Shown one piece after another: positions 1 through 8,669 of a DNA stretch of 64,000 nt. Below the pieces are notes generated by a model, which was not told the DNA's origin, searched no databases, and was given only the letters and a program-made list of their open reading frames with translations. This stretch comes from an uncultured Eubacterium sp. (lineage in GTDB: Bacteria; Bacillota; Clostridia; Lachnospirales; Lachnospiraceae), in contig URQO01000005.1 in NCBI GenBank assembly GCA_900550135.1, positions 4,284 to 68,283 of the forward strand. The letters run 5' to 3'. Both the position numbers and the translations under genes were made by a program. Numbering within the stretch: the stretch's first letter is position 1; every line of letters starts with the position of its first letter.

Positions 1-282
1 TGCCTTATGAATATCAGGTTCGTGTAATTTTGGATTCTCAGGGTCTCTTAAAAATATAAGCAAATCTAAATCGTTTTGTTCAATCTGTGAACACATCTGT
101 TGTTCTCCACCTAAATGTCCGGCAAGATATTTATAAACATTCAGATTGGCTGCTTCTTCAATTAATCTACCTGTTGTACCTGTTGCAAACAATGAATGTT
201 TACATAATATACCTCTGTATGCAATGCAAAAATTCTGCATAAGTTTTTTCTTAGAATCATGTGCAATAAAACCTATATTCAT
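1..282 (-). CDS. mgsA: Methylglyoxal synthase, N-terminal part (runs off the window edge)
   Basis: Methylglyoxal synthase converts dihydroxyacetone phosphate to methylglyoxal and phosphate in the cytoplasm, a bypass of lower glycolysis. The 94 visible codons start MNIGFIAHDSKKK and contain the family's FATGTTGRLIEEA phosphate-binding stretch, then LAGHLGGEQQ and FLRDPENPKLHEPD. The ATG at 282-280 is preceded by AGGAGG at 294-289. The C-terminal third lies outside the window, so the gene is cut by the window edge rather than broken. It is the last visible gene of the radC-mre-min-rodA unit; mgsA after rodA is the usual order in Clostridia. The identification is from recognised motifs. Confidence 0.93.
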   Translation of the reverse strand, partial: MNIGFIAHDSKKKLMQNFCIAYRGILCKHSLFATGTTGRLIEEAANLNVYKYLAGHLGGEQQMCSQIEQNDLDLLIFLRDPENPKLHEPDIHKA

Positions 283-319
283 AAATATCCTCCTTTAGAT
301 GTAATTTTGCAAATCCAAA

Positions 320-1462
320 TTAAATCATTGCTTTATTTCGCTGTAATCCTATATTTAAAACAATACCCACACCACAATACATCATAATAAGCGATGTAAG
401 TCCATAACTGACAAAGGGTAATGTTACCCCTGTATTAGGTAAAAGCATAGTTGCAACAGCAACATTTACAAATGATTGTACTCCTACCAGTACACCAAAA
501 CCAAAGCAAAACAGTTTTCCACTAAGGGTCGGCGCCCGTTGCCCTGTTATAAAGCATTCCAATACAATTAAAAATAATAATATAATAAGTGCTGCCGCTC
601 CAATAAATCCTAATTCTTCACCTACAATTGTAAAGATAAAATCTGTATGTGATTCCGAAATTAATTTACCATTTTTTACCGATGTAACGTCATTGTTATC
701 AAGTCCTTTACCTGTAAGTCCTCCTGAACCTATAGCAAGTAGGGAATTTTCCTGCTGATATCTTAAATCTTTAGCTTTTTCATTATCTTCCTGGAAAAAA
801 CCTACAATACGATTGTACTGATATCCCTTTAGGACAACATTGCCCGGCTGAGCAACATAGTATCCAAGAATACATACTAAAGGAATTGCCACAATAAGAA
901 CCCCTGTAACAATCTTATGATGAATGCCCGATAGGAACATTATAGCACAAAATGTCAGAAAAATAACTATTGTTGTTGATAAATCAGGTTCAATGAAAAT
1001 CAATCCTAAAATTATACATGAAAAAACTACTGCACATGCTAAAGTTTTAAAAGTATTTAGCGTCTCATAATGCTTGTACAAATATGAGGCTAAAAAGATA
1101 ATAATAAATATTTTTGCAACTTCAGATGGCTGAAACTGTGTAAATCCTAAATCAATCCATCTTTTAGCACCTTTGCTTACAGTACCTGCAACAATAACAA
1201 GGGCGAGAAGAACAATGGTAACTAAATAAATAACCATATAAAATTTAAACAAAAACTTGTAGCTTAATAATGTAAATATTATAAGAACTATAAGTCCTAA
1301 AGCAAAACCTATAATCTGTTTAAGCTGAAAATTTTCTCCTTCTGTTGCACTACCAATACAAAAAATTCCAATAAAGGTAGCTGCCAAAACATATATTATT
1401 AATCTGATATTTAAATTTGATAACTTATATCCTTTTATAACATTAAGTGCTTTTTTAAACAT
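320..1462 (-). CDS. rodA: Rod-shape peptidoglycan glycosyltransferase RodA (SEDS family)
   Basis: RodA is an integral membrane SEDS glycosyltransferase that polymerises lipid II during lateral wall growth, paired with a class B PBP. The 380-residue protein has about ten hydrophobic segments. It carries the SEDS signature GAKRWIDLG at residues 98-106, QPSE at 111-114, and a C-terminal TGVTLPFVSYGLTS segment. Its ATG overlaps the minE stop (TAATG), so the two are translationally coupled. The neighbours PBP2, MreBCD and MinDE favour RodA over FtsW or SpoVE. Its cognate transpeptidase is probably the PBP2 encoded at 2567-5392. Confidence 0.95.
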   Translation of the reverse strand: MFKKALNVIKGYKLSNLNIRLIIYVLAATFIGIFCIGSATEGENFQLKQIIGFALGLIVLIIFTLLSYKFLFKFYMVIYLVTIVLLALVIVAGTVSKGAKRWIDLGFTQFQPSEVAKIFIIIFLASYLYKHYETLNTFKTLACAVVFSCIILGLIFIEPDLSTTIVIFLTFCAIMFLSGIHHKIVTGVLIVAIPLVCILGYYVAQPGNVVLKGYQYNRIVGFFQEDNEKAKDLRYQQENSLLAIGSGGLTGKGLDNNDVTSVKNGKLISESHTDFIFTIVGEELGFIGAAALIILLFLIVLECFITGQRAPTLSGKLFCFGFGVLVGVQSFVNVAVATMLLPNTGVTLPFVSYGLTSLIMMYCGVGIVLNIGLQRNKAMI

Positions 1463-1707
1463 TAAATTTTAACCTCTTTTATTGGTATATTAGCCATTAA
1501 ACATGGTCCCTTTTCATGATGTATTTCAACAATACAATGTTCCACGTCAATTTCTATGTATTTTGAAATAGCATTCACCAAGTCATGCTTTATTGCCTCA
1601 GTTGTGTATGGATTACATCCAATTCTGTCTGTAACTAATAAAATTTCTAAACGTTCTTTTGCAATTTTACTTGAACGTTTTTTCCTAAATAATCTGTGAA
1701 ATATCAT
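1462..1707 (-). CDS. minE: Cell division topological specificity factor MinE
   Basis: MinE stimulates the MinD ATPase and drives its release from the membrane, giving spatial control of the division site. The 81-residue product has the amphipathic N-terminus MIFHRLFRKKRSS and the MinD-contact helix AKERLEILLVTDR, followed by the beta-rich dimerisation half. I chose the ATG at 1707 because it overlaps the minD stop (ATGA) and sits about 7 nt after a GGGGG site; an ATG two codons upstream lies too close to that site. Length is typical for the family. Confidence 0.94.
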   Translation of the reverse strand: MIFHRLFRKKRSSKIAKERLEILLVTDRIGCNPYTTEAIKHDLVNAISKYIEIDVEHCIVEIHHEKGPCLMANIPIKEVKI

Positions 1708-2498
1708 TTCCATACCCCCTTTGTAAAAAAGTTTTTAAAGAATAACAAAGAAAATTTACCGGTATTTTCGTTTTTAGAAAAAGTTCCATTTAATTTTTCT
1801 GCTATTTCTTTTATTGCTCTGCCTGACTGTGTATTTGTATTTACAATTGCCTCACCTCTGTTAGTTGCAATAACAATATTTACATCATCATTGACACAGC
1901 CAATAATGTCAATTCCAAGTATTTCATTAACATCTTCAGCTGACATCATATCACCTTTTTTTATAAGCTCAGGTCTTAATTTGTTAACTAAAAGATATAT
2001 ATTTGAAATACCATCTCTTTCCAATAAACCTATAATTCTGTCAGCATCTCTTATTGCTGATACTTCAGGTGTTGTAACAACAATTGCTTTTGTAGCTCCT
2101 GCTATGGCGTTTCTAAATCCCTGCTCTATTCCAGCCGGACAGTCAATTAAAACATAATCAAATTCTTCTTTTAAACAGTCGGTCAAACCAATCATTTGTT
2201 CCGGTGTTACAGAATCCTTATCCTTTGACTGTGCACTAGGAAGCAAAAATAAATTGTTATAGCGTCTGTCTTTAATAACTGCCTGCTTTAATCTACAGTT
2301 TCCTTCTAAAACATCCACCAAATTATAAACAATCTGATTTTCAAGTCCCATTACAACGTCAAGATTTCTTAAGCCAATATCTGTATCAATGGCAATTACA
2401 CTTTTTCCCATTTGAGATAATGCAATGCCTAAATTGGCTGTTAAAGTGGTTTTTCCTACACCACCTTTTCCTGAAGTTATTACTATTACTTCTCCCAT
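1704..2498 (-). CDS. minD: Septum site-determining ATPase MinD
   Basis: MinD is a ParA/MinD-family P-loop ATPase that binds the membrane as an ATP-bound dimer and, in most bacteria, recruits MinC. The deviant Walker A motif KGGVGKT is at residues 11-17, followed by DTDIGLRNLD and the Walker B-like DYVLIDCPAG. The last residues (LLFFKNFFTKGVWK) form a plausible amphipathic membrane-targeting helix. The length (264 residues) is normal. The gene follows pbp2 by 68 bp and overlaps minE by 4 bp. No minC lies next to it or anywhere in this window. Confidence 0.96.
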   Translation of the reverse strand: MGEVIVITSGKGGVGKTTLTANLGIALSQMGKSVIAIDTDIGLRNLDVVMGLENQIVYNLVDVLEGNCRLKQAVIKDRRYNNLFLLPSAQSKDKDSVTPEQMIGLTDCLKEEFDYVLIDCPAGIEQGFRNAIAGATKAIVVTTPEVSAIRDADRIIGLLERDGISNIYLLVNKLRPELIKKGDMMSAEDVNEILGIDIIGCVNDDVNIVIATNRGEAIVNTNTQSGRAIKEIAEKLNGTFSKNENTGKFSLLFFKNFFTKGVWK

Positions 2499-2566
2499 AT
2501 TCCCTCCTAAAATAAAATGATTTGCTATCTTTTGTACTTTATTTGGGAATGAAAAACATTATCAAA

Positions 2567-5392
2567 TTAATCGTGTGTAACTTTTCTTGAACTGTCTACC
2601 TTAACAGCTTTCTTTAAATCTTTATCTGTTAATTCACCATAATAATACTGAATACATGTTTTTGCAAGTTCAGCAGAATCATGAGATGAATCACCAAAAG
2701 GAATTACAGTTGAAATTGCAATCTTTGGATTGTCATATGGAGCATACGCCACAAATAATGAATGGGAGTTCCTATGAGTATTTTCCTGAGCTGTACCTGA
2801 TTTACCGGCAATTGCAATCTTTGTGTCGGTAAAATAATTTCTAACTGTACCTTGTGTTACAACCATACGCATACCTGTGTGTATAGCATTCCATATTGTA
2901 GATGAAGCTTCAACGGTATTGTGTAACTTTGCTTTATTTTTGTAAACAAGTTTACCATTTCTAGAATTAACTTTATCCAGCAATGTAAGACTATAGTTTT
3001 TACCACCATTGGCAATTGTTGATGTGTATCTTGCCAACTGGGCAGGTGTATATGCGTTACTACCCTGTCCAATAGCAGAATGGACTGCACTTTCTGTAGA
3101 AAAATGTGGATCACGTTCTGTTATTTCAACACCGGATTTCATATTTAATCCTAATTGAGTAGCATAGTTTTCAATTTTTTCAAGACCTACAGCACTATCA
3201 TATGCTGTGTTGTTAGATTTTCCAAGTCTATAACCCATTTCATAGAAAAAGTAGTTACATGAATCAGCTAAAGCCTGAGAAACATTAATACTTCCATGAG
3301 TTGCCTGTGGATAAATCCAACATTTTGGTGATGGTGTAATCTTTTTAAATTTACCCTGATCAGTTACAGTTTCACCTGCGCTTACAACTCCTTCTTTCAT
3401 AGCTGTCATGGAGGTACACATTTTAAATGTTGAACCGGGAGCTGTTGCACCTTGAGTTGCACGATTATAAAGTGGATCTGACTGATCTTCAATCAATTTT
3501 TCCCAATAATCTGAATCAACAGAACCTGACAACTGGTTATTGTCATAACTTGGATAAGTAACCATTGCTTTAACCTTTCCATTGTTTGGATCAGTAATAA
3601 CAACTGAACCTGAACATGGATCTAAAGCAATCTGTGCCGGCGTAATCTCTAGTTTTTTTATTTTGTTTACTATAAATATATATGTCTGATATGAATCATG
3701 GGCAGAAAGTGTATTATACGCACTTTCGTCTTTTTTTAAAACACCCTGATCATATAATAACATACATATTTCACTACCGGAAATTGTTGAATCTAAAATC
3801 CTATACTTAACAACAAGTTTTCCAAAGGATGTATTTTTCTTAATATCGCTTATAATATGTTTGCGAATCAAATCATATGTTTCGTCAGTTGACACATATG
3901 AATCTGTTGTATCTAAATTATCAAGACTAATCCAGTTCATTTTGATGGCATATTTTATAAAATCATTAATACTTAAATCACCATCAACATATTTTAAGTA
4001 TGTTTTATCTTTAGTGTCAATTAATGAAGATATTAAAATACCATCATTTTTTAATAAATCATATATATAATCACAATAATCCTGGTATTCATCTTTAAAG
4101 TCGTTATATTTTGTTCCGCTTCCACTTAATTCACTGTTTAGTTTGTTTGTAGCATCTTTTACTGCACTTTTGTATTTATTATAAATATTTTCTTCGTTGG
4201 CAGTTGTTTTTTTTGAAAGATGTTTTAGGCTTACTACATTGTTTGTAACAAGCTGTGAATATACTTTCTTTACCGGAATACGATGAATGTTATCATCTGT
4301 TTCCTTGCTTTCATCTATATCATAATTTACGATTTCTGAAACTAAAATTGAGGTTATACGTTTTTCCAACATAGTATACACAGCCTTTTGAAGCTTGGAA
4401 TCAATTGTAAGATAAACATCATTGCCGGCTGCAGAATCTTTCTTGGAAATAGTTGATAAAACTTTTCCTGTATTGTCAACAAAGATTTTTTCTTCACCTC
4501 TTGTTCCCTGTAAATAATCTTCAAGGGATGATTCCAATCCCGATTTACCAACAACATCACTTGCAATATAATTTTTACCTGCTGCATTATACTCTTCTAA
4601 CTGCGCGTCAGAAATTGTACCTGTATAACCGATAATTGGAGCAAAATATTGACTGTTATTGTATTTTCTAATTGTAGTTTCTTCTACTGTAACACCTGTT
4701 AAATCAGCTTCATTTTCATTTATGGCAACCATAGTTGCGTTTGAAACATCAGTTGCTATTGTAACGCCTAAATATCTTTGGGATGAAATTGCATAAACAT
4801 TATATCTTACAGAAATAATTTTAAGTAACATTTCATCGTCTACATTCTGTTCAATCTGAAAAAAATCATTTTTTAAATAGTTGATTACTTCACCAGCCGA
4901 AGCATTGGAATAATCATGCTCTTTAACTTTTAATGTGTCACCGAAAATATTTTTTAAAAATCTTGTTTTTGCTGTATCTGAGGTAAAATTATACTCCCAT
5001 TTTCCATCTGAATTTAAGATAATTGGAAAATCTACGGATACTTTATCCTTATTGGATTCAATTATCTGAATTGCTTTATAAACGATAGCATTTAACTGAC
5101 TGTTTTTTTCATCTGAACTGTCTAACTTATCTTCAATTCTTACTGCATAAGCAAGTTCATCATATGCTAATACTTTTCCTTTTGCATCAAGTATTCTTCC
5201 ACGTGTACCTGATGTGTAAATGGTCTTTTCAGCTTTTTGAATATAAGTGCTCATATAATAATTCTCATTTACAATCTGTAAATCAAAAATTCTAAATATT
5301 AAAGTTGTAAATAAAGCAATTATTATTAAACTGATAATAAATATTCTTGATTTTATTGTTTTTAAAACTGTATATAAAAAATCACTTATCAA
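2567..5392 (-). CDS. mrdA: Class B penicillin-binding protein 2 (elongation transpeptidase), unusually long
   Basis: This is a DD-transpeptidase that cross-links peptidoglycan at the lateral wall, anchored by one N-terminal membrane helix (about residues 15-32). The dimerisation-domain motif GTRGRILDAKGKVLA follows the anchor. The catalytic triad is visible: STFK near residue 655, SCN near 711 and KSGTA near 865. At 941 residues it is far longer than the roughly 600-720 usual for PBP2. The extra length lies mainly between about residues 340 and 590, a charged, lysine-rich segment directly before the transpeptidase domain. The start overlaps mreD by 11 bp. Position after mreBCD and before minDE-rodA supports the elongasome role. 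Confidence 0.93.
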   Translation of the reverse strand: MISDFLYTVLKTIKSRIFIISLIIIALFTTLIFRIFDLQIVNENYYMSTYIQKAEKTIYTSGTRGRILDAKGKVLAYDELAYAVRIEDKLDSSDEKNSQLNAIVYKAIQIIESNKDKVSVDFPIILNSDGKWEYNFTSDTAKTRFLKNIFGDTLKVKEHDYSNASAGEVINYLKNDFFQIEQNVDDEMLLKIISVRYNVYAISSQRYLGVTIATDVSNATMVAINENEADLTGVTVEETTIRKYNNSQYFAPIIGYTGTISDAQLEEYNAAGKNYIASDVVGKSGLESSLEDYLQGTRGEEKIFVDNTGKVLSTISKKDSAAGNDVYLTIDSKLQKAVYTMLEKRITSILVSEIVNYDIDESKETDDNIHRIPVKKVYSQLVTNNVVSLKHLSKKTTANEENIYNKYKSAVKDATNKLNSELSGSGTKYNDFKDEYQDYCDYIYDLLKNDGILISSLIDTKDKTYLKYVDGDLSINDFIKYAIKMNWISLDNLDTTDSYVSTDETYDLIRKHIISDIKKNTSFGKLVVKYRILDSTISGSEICMLLYDQGVLKKDESAYNTLSAHDSYQTYIFIVNKIKKLEITPAQIALDPCSGSVVITDPNNGKVKAMVTYPSYDNNQLSGSVDSDYWEKLIEDQSDPLYNRATQGATAPGSTFKMCTSMTAMKEGVVSAGETVTDQGKFKKITPSPKCWIYPQATHGSINVSQALADSCNYFFYEMGYRLGKSNNTAYDSAVGLEKIENYATQLGLNMKSGVEITERDPHFSTESAVHSAIGQGSNAYTPAQLARYTSTIANGGKNYSLTLLDKVNSRNGKLVYKNKAKLHNTVEASSTIWNAIHTGMRMVVTQGTVRNYFTDTKIAIAGKSGTAQENTHRNSHSLFVAYAPYDNPKIAISTVIPFGDSSHDSAELAKTCIQYYYGELTDKDLKKAVKVDSSRKVTHD

Positions 5393-5915
5393 AACTTAAT
5401 GTACTCTCCTGTTTTATTGTTAATACTTTTTCATTTAAAATATAAAATAGTTTGTAAAAAATAAATGCAATAAATGTAGTTGCAATCATTTCAGGCAGCA
5501 TGATTGTTTCAAAATAAAATGAAAAATCAAGCTTGTTTCTAAGAACAAATCTAAATGTATAAAGCAATAAATTAAAAATCAAATCGTTTGTAAATACCAA
5601 AATCATCGGCATAAAAACGTGATCGCTATAAAACATTTTTTTGAAAAGTCCTGAGAAAAATCCTATATACATATATAATAATGCATAGAGTCCTATTACA
5701 TCTCCAAAAAATATATCTACAAGTAAGCCACAAATCAAACCTGTTACACTTCCATAATTACAACCACGCATAAAACCGAATATGCATGTAACAAATAGTA
5801 AAAGGTTTGGTGGTGCAACTCTATTGTATACACCTAAGGATAATTCACTTTGAAATACAAATGCAATTATAATAATTATTGCTGTTATGAAAATTTTTTT
5901 AATTCTATGTTTCAT
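5382..5915 (-). CDS. mreD: Rod shape-determining membrane protein MreD
   Basis: MreD is a small integral membrane protein of the elongasome that works with MreC and MreB. The 177-residue sequence is almost entirely hydrophobic, with about five membrane helices. It includes the PPNLLLFVTCIFGFMRG and DIFFGDVIGLYALLY segments typical of the family. The ATG at 5915 has a GAGG ribosome binding site. Sequence conservation in this family is poor, so the call rests on size, topology and its place between mreC and pbp2. Confidence 0.9.
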   Translation of the reverse strand: MKHRIKKIFITAIIIIIAFVFQSELSLGVYNRVAPPNLLLFVTCIFGFMRGCNYGSVTGLICGLLVDIFFGDVIGLYALLYMYIGFFSGLFKKMFYSDHVFMPMILVFTNDLIFNLLLYTFRFVLRNKLDFSFYFETIMLPEMIATTFIAFIFYKLFYILNEKVLTIKQESTLSFDK

Positions 5916-5927
5916 AGAAAACCTCTA

Positions 5928-6779
5928 TTAATCCTTTAACTGTTCTTTTAACTTTGTAATAACCAATACTTCATCAATATGTTCAAAATCTACAACAGGT
6001 ATAATTTTACCTGACTGTGTCAATTCATTTGAATCTTTTGTAGTTTCAGTAACATAACCAACTAATATTCCCGGTAAAAATTTGTTACTGATTTTTGATG
6101 TAACAACCATATCACCTTCGGAAACTTTTGCTTCTTTTGGAATTTCAGTAACAAGCATTACACCATCTTCCATCAATTTTAGATCTCCACTGGCAATTCC
6201 TGTATCCGATGTGTTTGCAAATGATACACTGACACTGCTTTCATCATCTATAATTGATCTGACTTTGGCATAATTTTTACCAACATCATATACAATTCCT
6301 ACTAAACCTCCACCACTTATAACATTCATATCCTCTTTGATACCATCATCACTTCCCCTGTTAATTGTAAAAGTGTTAAAAAATCTACTTGTAGATTTTC
6401 CTATAACCTGAGCACCAATTTTCTTATATGATGAATAATCTTTATCTAATTTGTATAAATCTCGAAGTCTTGAAAGTTCAGACTTATTTTGGGCAAGTAA
6501 ACTGTTTTCTTCTGTAAGTTCATTAACCTGTTTTTTTAACTTGTTATTTTCACTTTTTAGTTTTCTAACTGATTTTAATAAATCTGATTTGTCTGTAAAC
6601 CACATTCCAATATCATTTACACCTTCCTGAAGTGGTACGATAACTACACCTGCTACTGATTTAAAAGGTTTTGAAAAACTTTTAAATGCGAAAGATAGAA
6701 TCAGTGAAGCTATACATAAAAGTGTAAGCACAAATATTAAAATTTTTGGATTAACATTAATCTTTTTTTGTCTTTTCAT
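5928..6779 (-). CDS. mreC: Rod shape-determining protein MreC
   Basis: MreC is a bitopic membrane protein that links cytoplasmic MreB to PBP2 outside the membrane. The 283-residue protein has a short basic cytoplasmic start (MKRQKKINVNPK) and one membrane helix at about residues 12-32. A coiled coil with repeated LKSENNKLKK/LTEENSLL heptads covers about 65-105. A beta-rich domain containing VISGGGLVGIV follows. Length and order are normal for the family. The gene sits between mreB and mreD with short gaps, so the three are co-transcribed. Confidence 0.94.
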   Translation of the reverse strand: MKRQKKINVNPKILIFVLTLLCIASLILSFAFKSFSKPFKSVAGVVIVPLQEGVNDIGMWFTDKSDLLKSVRKLKSENNKLKKQVNELTEENSLLAQNKSELSRLRDLYKLDKDYSSYKKIGAQVIGKSTSRFFNTFTINRGSDDGIKEDMNVISGGGLVGIVYDVGKNYAKVRSIIDDESSVSVSFANTSDTGIASGDLKLMEDGVMLVTEIPKEAKVSEGDMVVTSKISNKFLPGILVGYVTETTKDSNELTQSGKIIPVVDFEHIDEVLVITKLKEQLKD

Positions 6780-6803
6780 TTTATATCACCTATTTTATTG
6801 TTT

Positions 6804-7835
6804 CTAGAAAGAACTTTCCTTTGGTTCATACATTAATTTTCTGTAAACTGAATCAGACATAATCATGGAAATGCCTCTGATTACTGACTCACCGGGATGT
6901 TTTATTGTATTTACTTTTAACGATGTTTCTTTTGAAATAAGCTTGTCCAAATTGGATATTGCAGAAGATGCACCTGTTAGAAAAATACCTGTATCAATAA
7001 TATCGGCACTAAGTTCCGGTGGTGTTCTTTCAAGCAAATTCTTTATTGCTTCTATAATGTCATCAAAAAACTGTTTTATTGCTTCATAAATTGTATCCTT
7101 TGAAACACCTCTTTCCGATGGAAGTCCTGTAATAACATTTCTACCATACACATACATGATATCGTCATCATTTTCATCATCTTCTGAATACATTGCATCT
7201 GAAAGAGTACACTTTATCTGCTCTGCAGTTTTTAAACCAATGAGAATATTGTATTTTCTTTTTACAATATCACAAATAATCTGATCTAATTTGTTACCAC
7301 CTATTTTTATAATACGGCTGACAACAATACCACCATGTGATACCACGGAAATTTCTGTTGTATCAGCACCAATATTGACAATCATATTACCCTTAGAACT
7401 TTCCATGTCTATTCCAAGACCAACAGCATCTGCAATGGGTTTTTCTACAATTTTGATTTCTCTTGCCTTAATATCTGATTTTGCAACAACATCATAAAAT
7501 GCTCTTTTTTCTACTTCTGTAATATCTGCCGGAACTGCAATACAGAATCTACCCATTTTGCTTCCATGGGGACCTGTAAGTTTTTTGAAAAATTGTTCAA
7601 AAAGCATTTTCATACTTTTTAGGTCTGCAATTACGCCATATTGGATTGGAAAAATAACATTAATGTTGTCAGGAGCTTTTTCATACATTTTAAAAGCTTC
7701 ATCACCAAAGGCAAACATTTCATTTTTGTTTTTTATTGCAATAATGTTTTTTTCATTTAAAGTTGTTTTTGTTAAACCGTTAAATATTTTTATATTACTT
7801 GTACCAAAATCTATTCCATAAACACTTTTACTCAT
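6804..7835 (-). CDS. mreB: Actin-like rod shape-determining protein MreB
   Basis: MreB is a bacterial actin that forms membrane-associated filaments directing lateral wall synthesis. The phosphate 1 motif YGIDFGTSNIKIF is at the N-terminus. The phosphate 2 region (NIGADTTEISVVSHGGIV) and the adenosine motif (FLTGASSAISNLDKLI) are visible. I chose the ATG at 7835 (MSKSVYG, 343 residues), which has AAGGA about 6 nt upstream, over an in-frame ATG at 7850 with no such site. The sequence is somewhat divergent from classical MreB (INIGADTTE instead of the usual DIGGGTTE), so an MreBH- or Mbl-like paralogue is possible. Its position directly before mreC supports MreB. Confidence 0.92.
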   Translation of the reverse strand: MSKSVYGIDFGTSNIKIFNGLTKTTLNEKNIIAIKNKNEMFAFGDEAFKMYEKAPDNINVIFPIQYGVIADLKSMKMLFEQFFKKLTGPHGSKMGRFCIAVPADITEVEKRAFYDVVAKSDIKAREIKIVEKPIADAVGLGIDMESSKGNMIVNIGADTTEISVVSHGGIVVSRIIKIGGNKLDQIICDIVKRKYNILIGLKTAEQIKCTLSDAMYSEDDENDDDIMYVYGRNVITGLPSERGVSKDTIYEAIKQFFDDIIEAIKNLLERTPPELSADIIDTGIFLTGASSAISNLDKLISKETSLKVNTIKHPGESVIRGISMIMSDSVYRKLMYEPKESSF

Positions 7836-7851
7836 GTTTAGTCCTTTCATT

Positions 7852-8538
7852 TTATATTAATTTTAAATCTTTTAAACTTGTATGGGTTTTGTCACCGATA
7901 ATCACATGGTCCAGCATTTTTATTCCTACAATATCAGCAGCAGCCTTAACTTTCAGTGTACTTTTTATGTCGTCTCTACTTGGAGTAGAATCACCACTTG
8001 GATGATTATGTATTAAAATCATGTTAACACTATTGCATTTTAAAGCTTCAACTAGTATATCACGTGGAGACACCAATGACTGATTGATGGTGCCCTGACT
8101 TACAAGTTTGTCTTTTATCAATTTACACTTTGTGTCCAGATACATTACATAAAGATGTTCCTTATCCAAATGTCTTAGTTTTTCCATATAAAAATCAGAA
8201 ACTAAAGCAGGATTGTTGAACTTCACTGTATTGGAAGATGACGTTATGGATATTCTTTTTGCAAGTTCTGCAATACATAAAATCTGTACTGCTTTTACAC
8301 TTCCAATACCATTAAATGATAGCAAATCTTCATAACTATAATGCATTAAGCAAAGAAGACCTGAATATCCGTCTTTGGATTTTAGCAGATTTGTTGACAA
8401 ATCTTTAACATTGCTTCCTTTTGTACCTGTTCTTAAAATAACAGACAACAAATCTATGTCTGTCATCGCAGAAGTACCATATTTCAAACATTTCTCATAT
8501 GGTCTTTCATCTTTTGGCATATTTTTTATTGTATTCAT
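7852..8538 (-). CDS. radC: RadC family JAMM/MPN+ domain protein
   Basis: RadC-type proteins pair an N-terminal helix-hairpin-helix region (FNGIGSVKAVQIL, about residues 75-88) with a JAMM metalloprotease-like domain. The zinc-binding HxH-x10-D signature is complete at H177, H179 and D190 (LIHNHPSGDSTPSRDD). The name reflects an old link to DNA repair; the molecular function remains unsettled. The ATG at 8538 has a GGAG site. This is the first gene of the shape and division operon, and a promoter lies at 8605-8633. Confidence 0.93.
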   Translation of the reverse strand: MNTIKNMPKDERPYEKCLKYGTSAMTDIDLLSVILRTGTKGSNVKDLSTNLLKSKDGYSGLLCLMHYSYEDLLSFNGIGSVKAVQILCIAELAKRISITSSSNTVKFNNPALVSDFYMEKLRHLDKEHLYVMYLDTKCKLIKDKLVSQGTINQSLVSPRDILVEALKCNSVNMILIHNHPSGDSTPSRDDIKSTLKVKAAADIVGIKMLDHVIIGDKTHTSLKDLKLI

Positions 8539-8604
8539 TGTACTCCTATCCTGTTTCTCTCCAAGTACAGAATAAAAATGAATTTTTTAAAATTGACCTT
8601 ACCT

Positions 8605-8633
8605 ATTGTAGCACAATAAAAAAACGGTGTATA
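8605..8633 (-). promoter_or_regulatory. Sigma-A type promoter upstream of radC-mreBCD operon
   Basis: On the minus strand TATACA and TACAAT are separated by 17 bp, and the -10 is preceded by TGC (extended -10). It lies about 67 bp upstream of the radC start, in the only sizeable gap between the two operons. This would drive the whole radC to mgsA unit. Confidence 0.6.
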
Positions 8634-8669
8634 TGTTTTTTACAATAAAAGAAAAATAAAAACATTATT

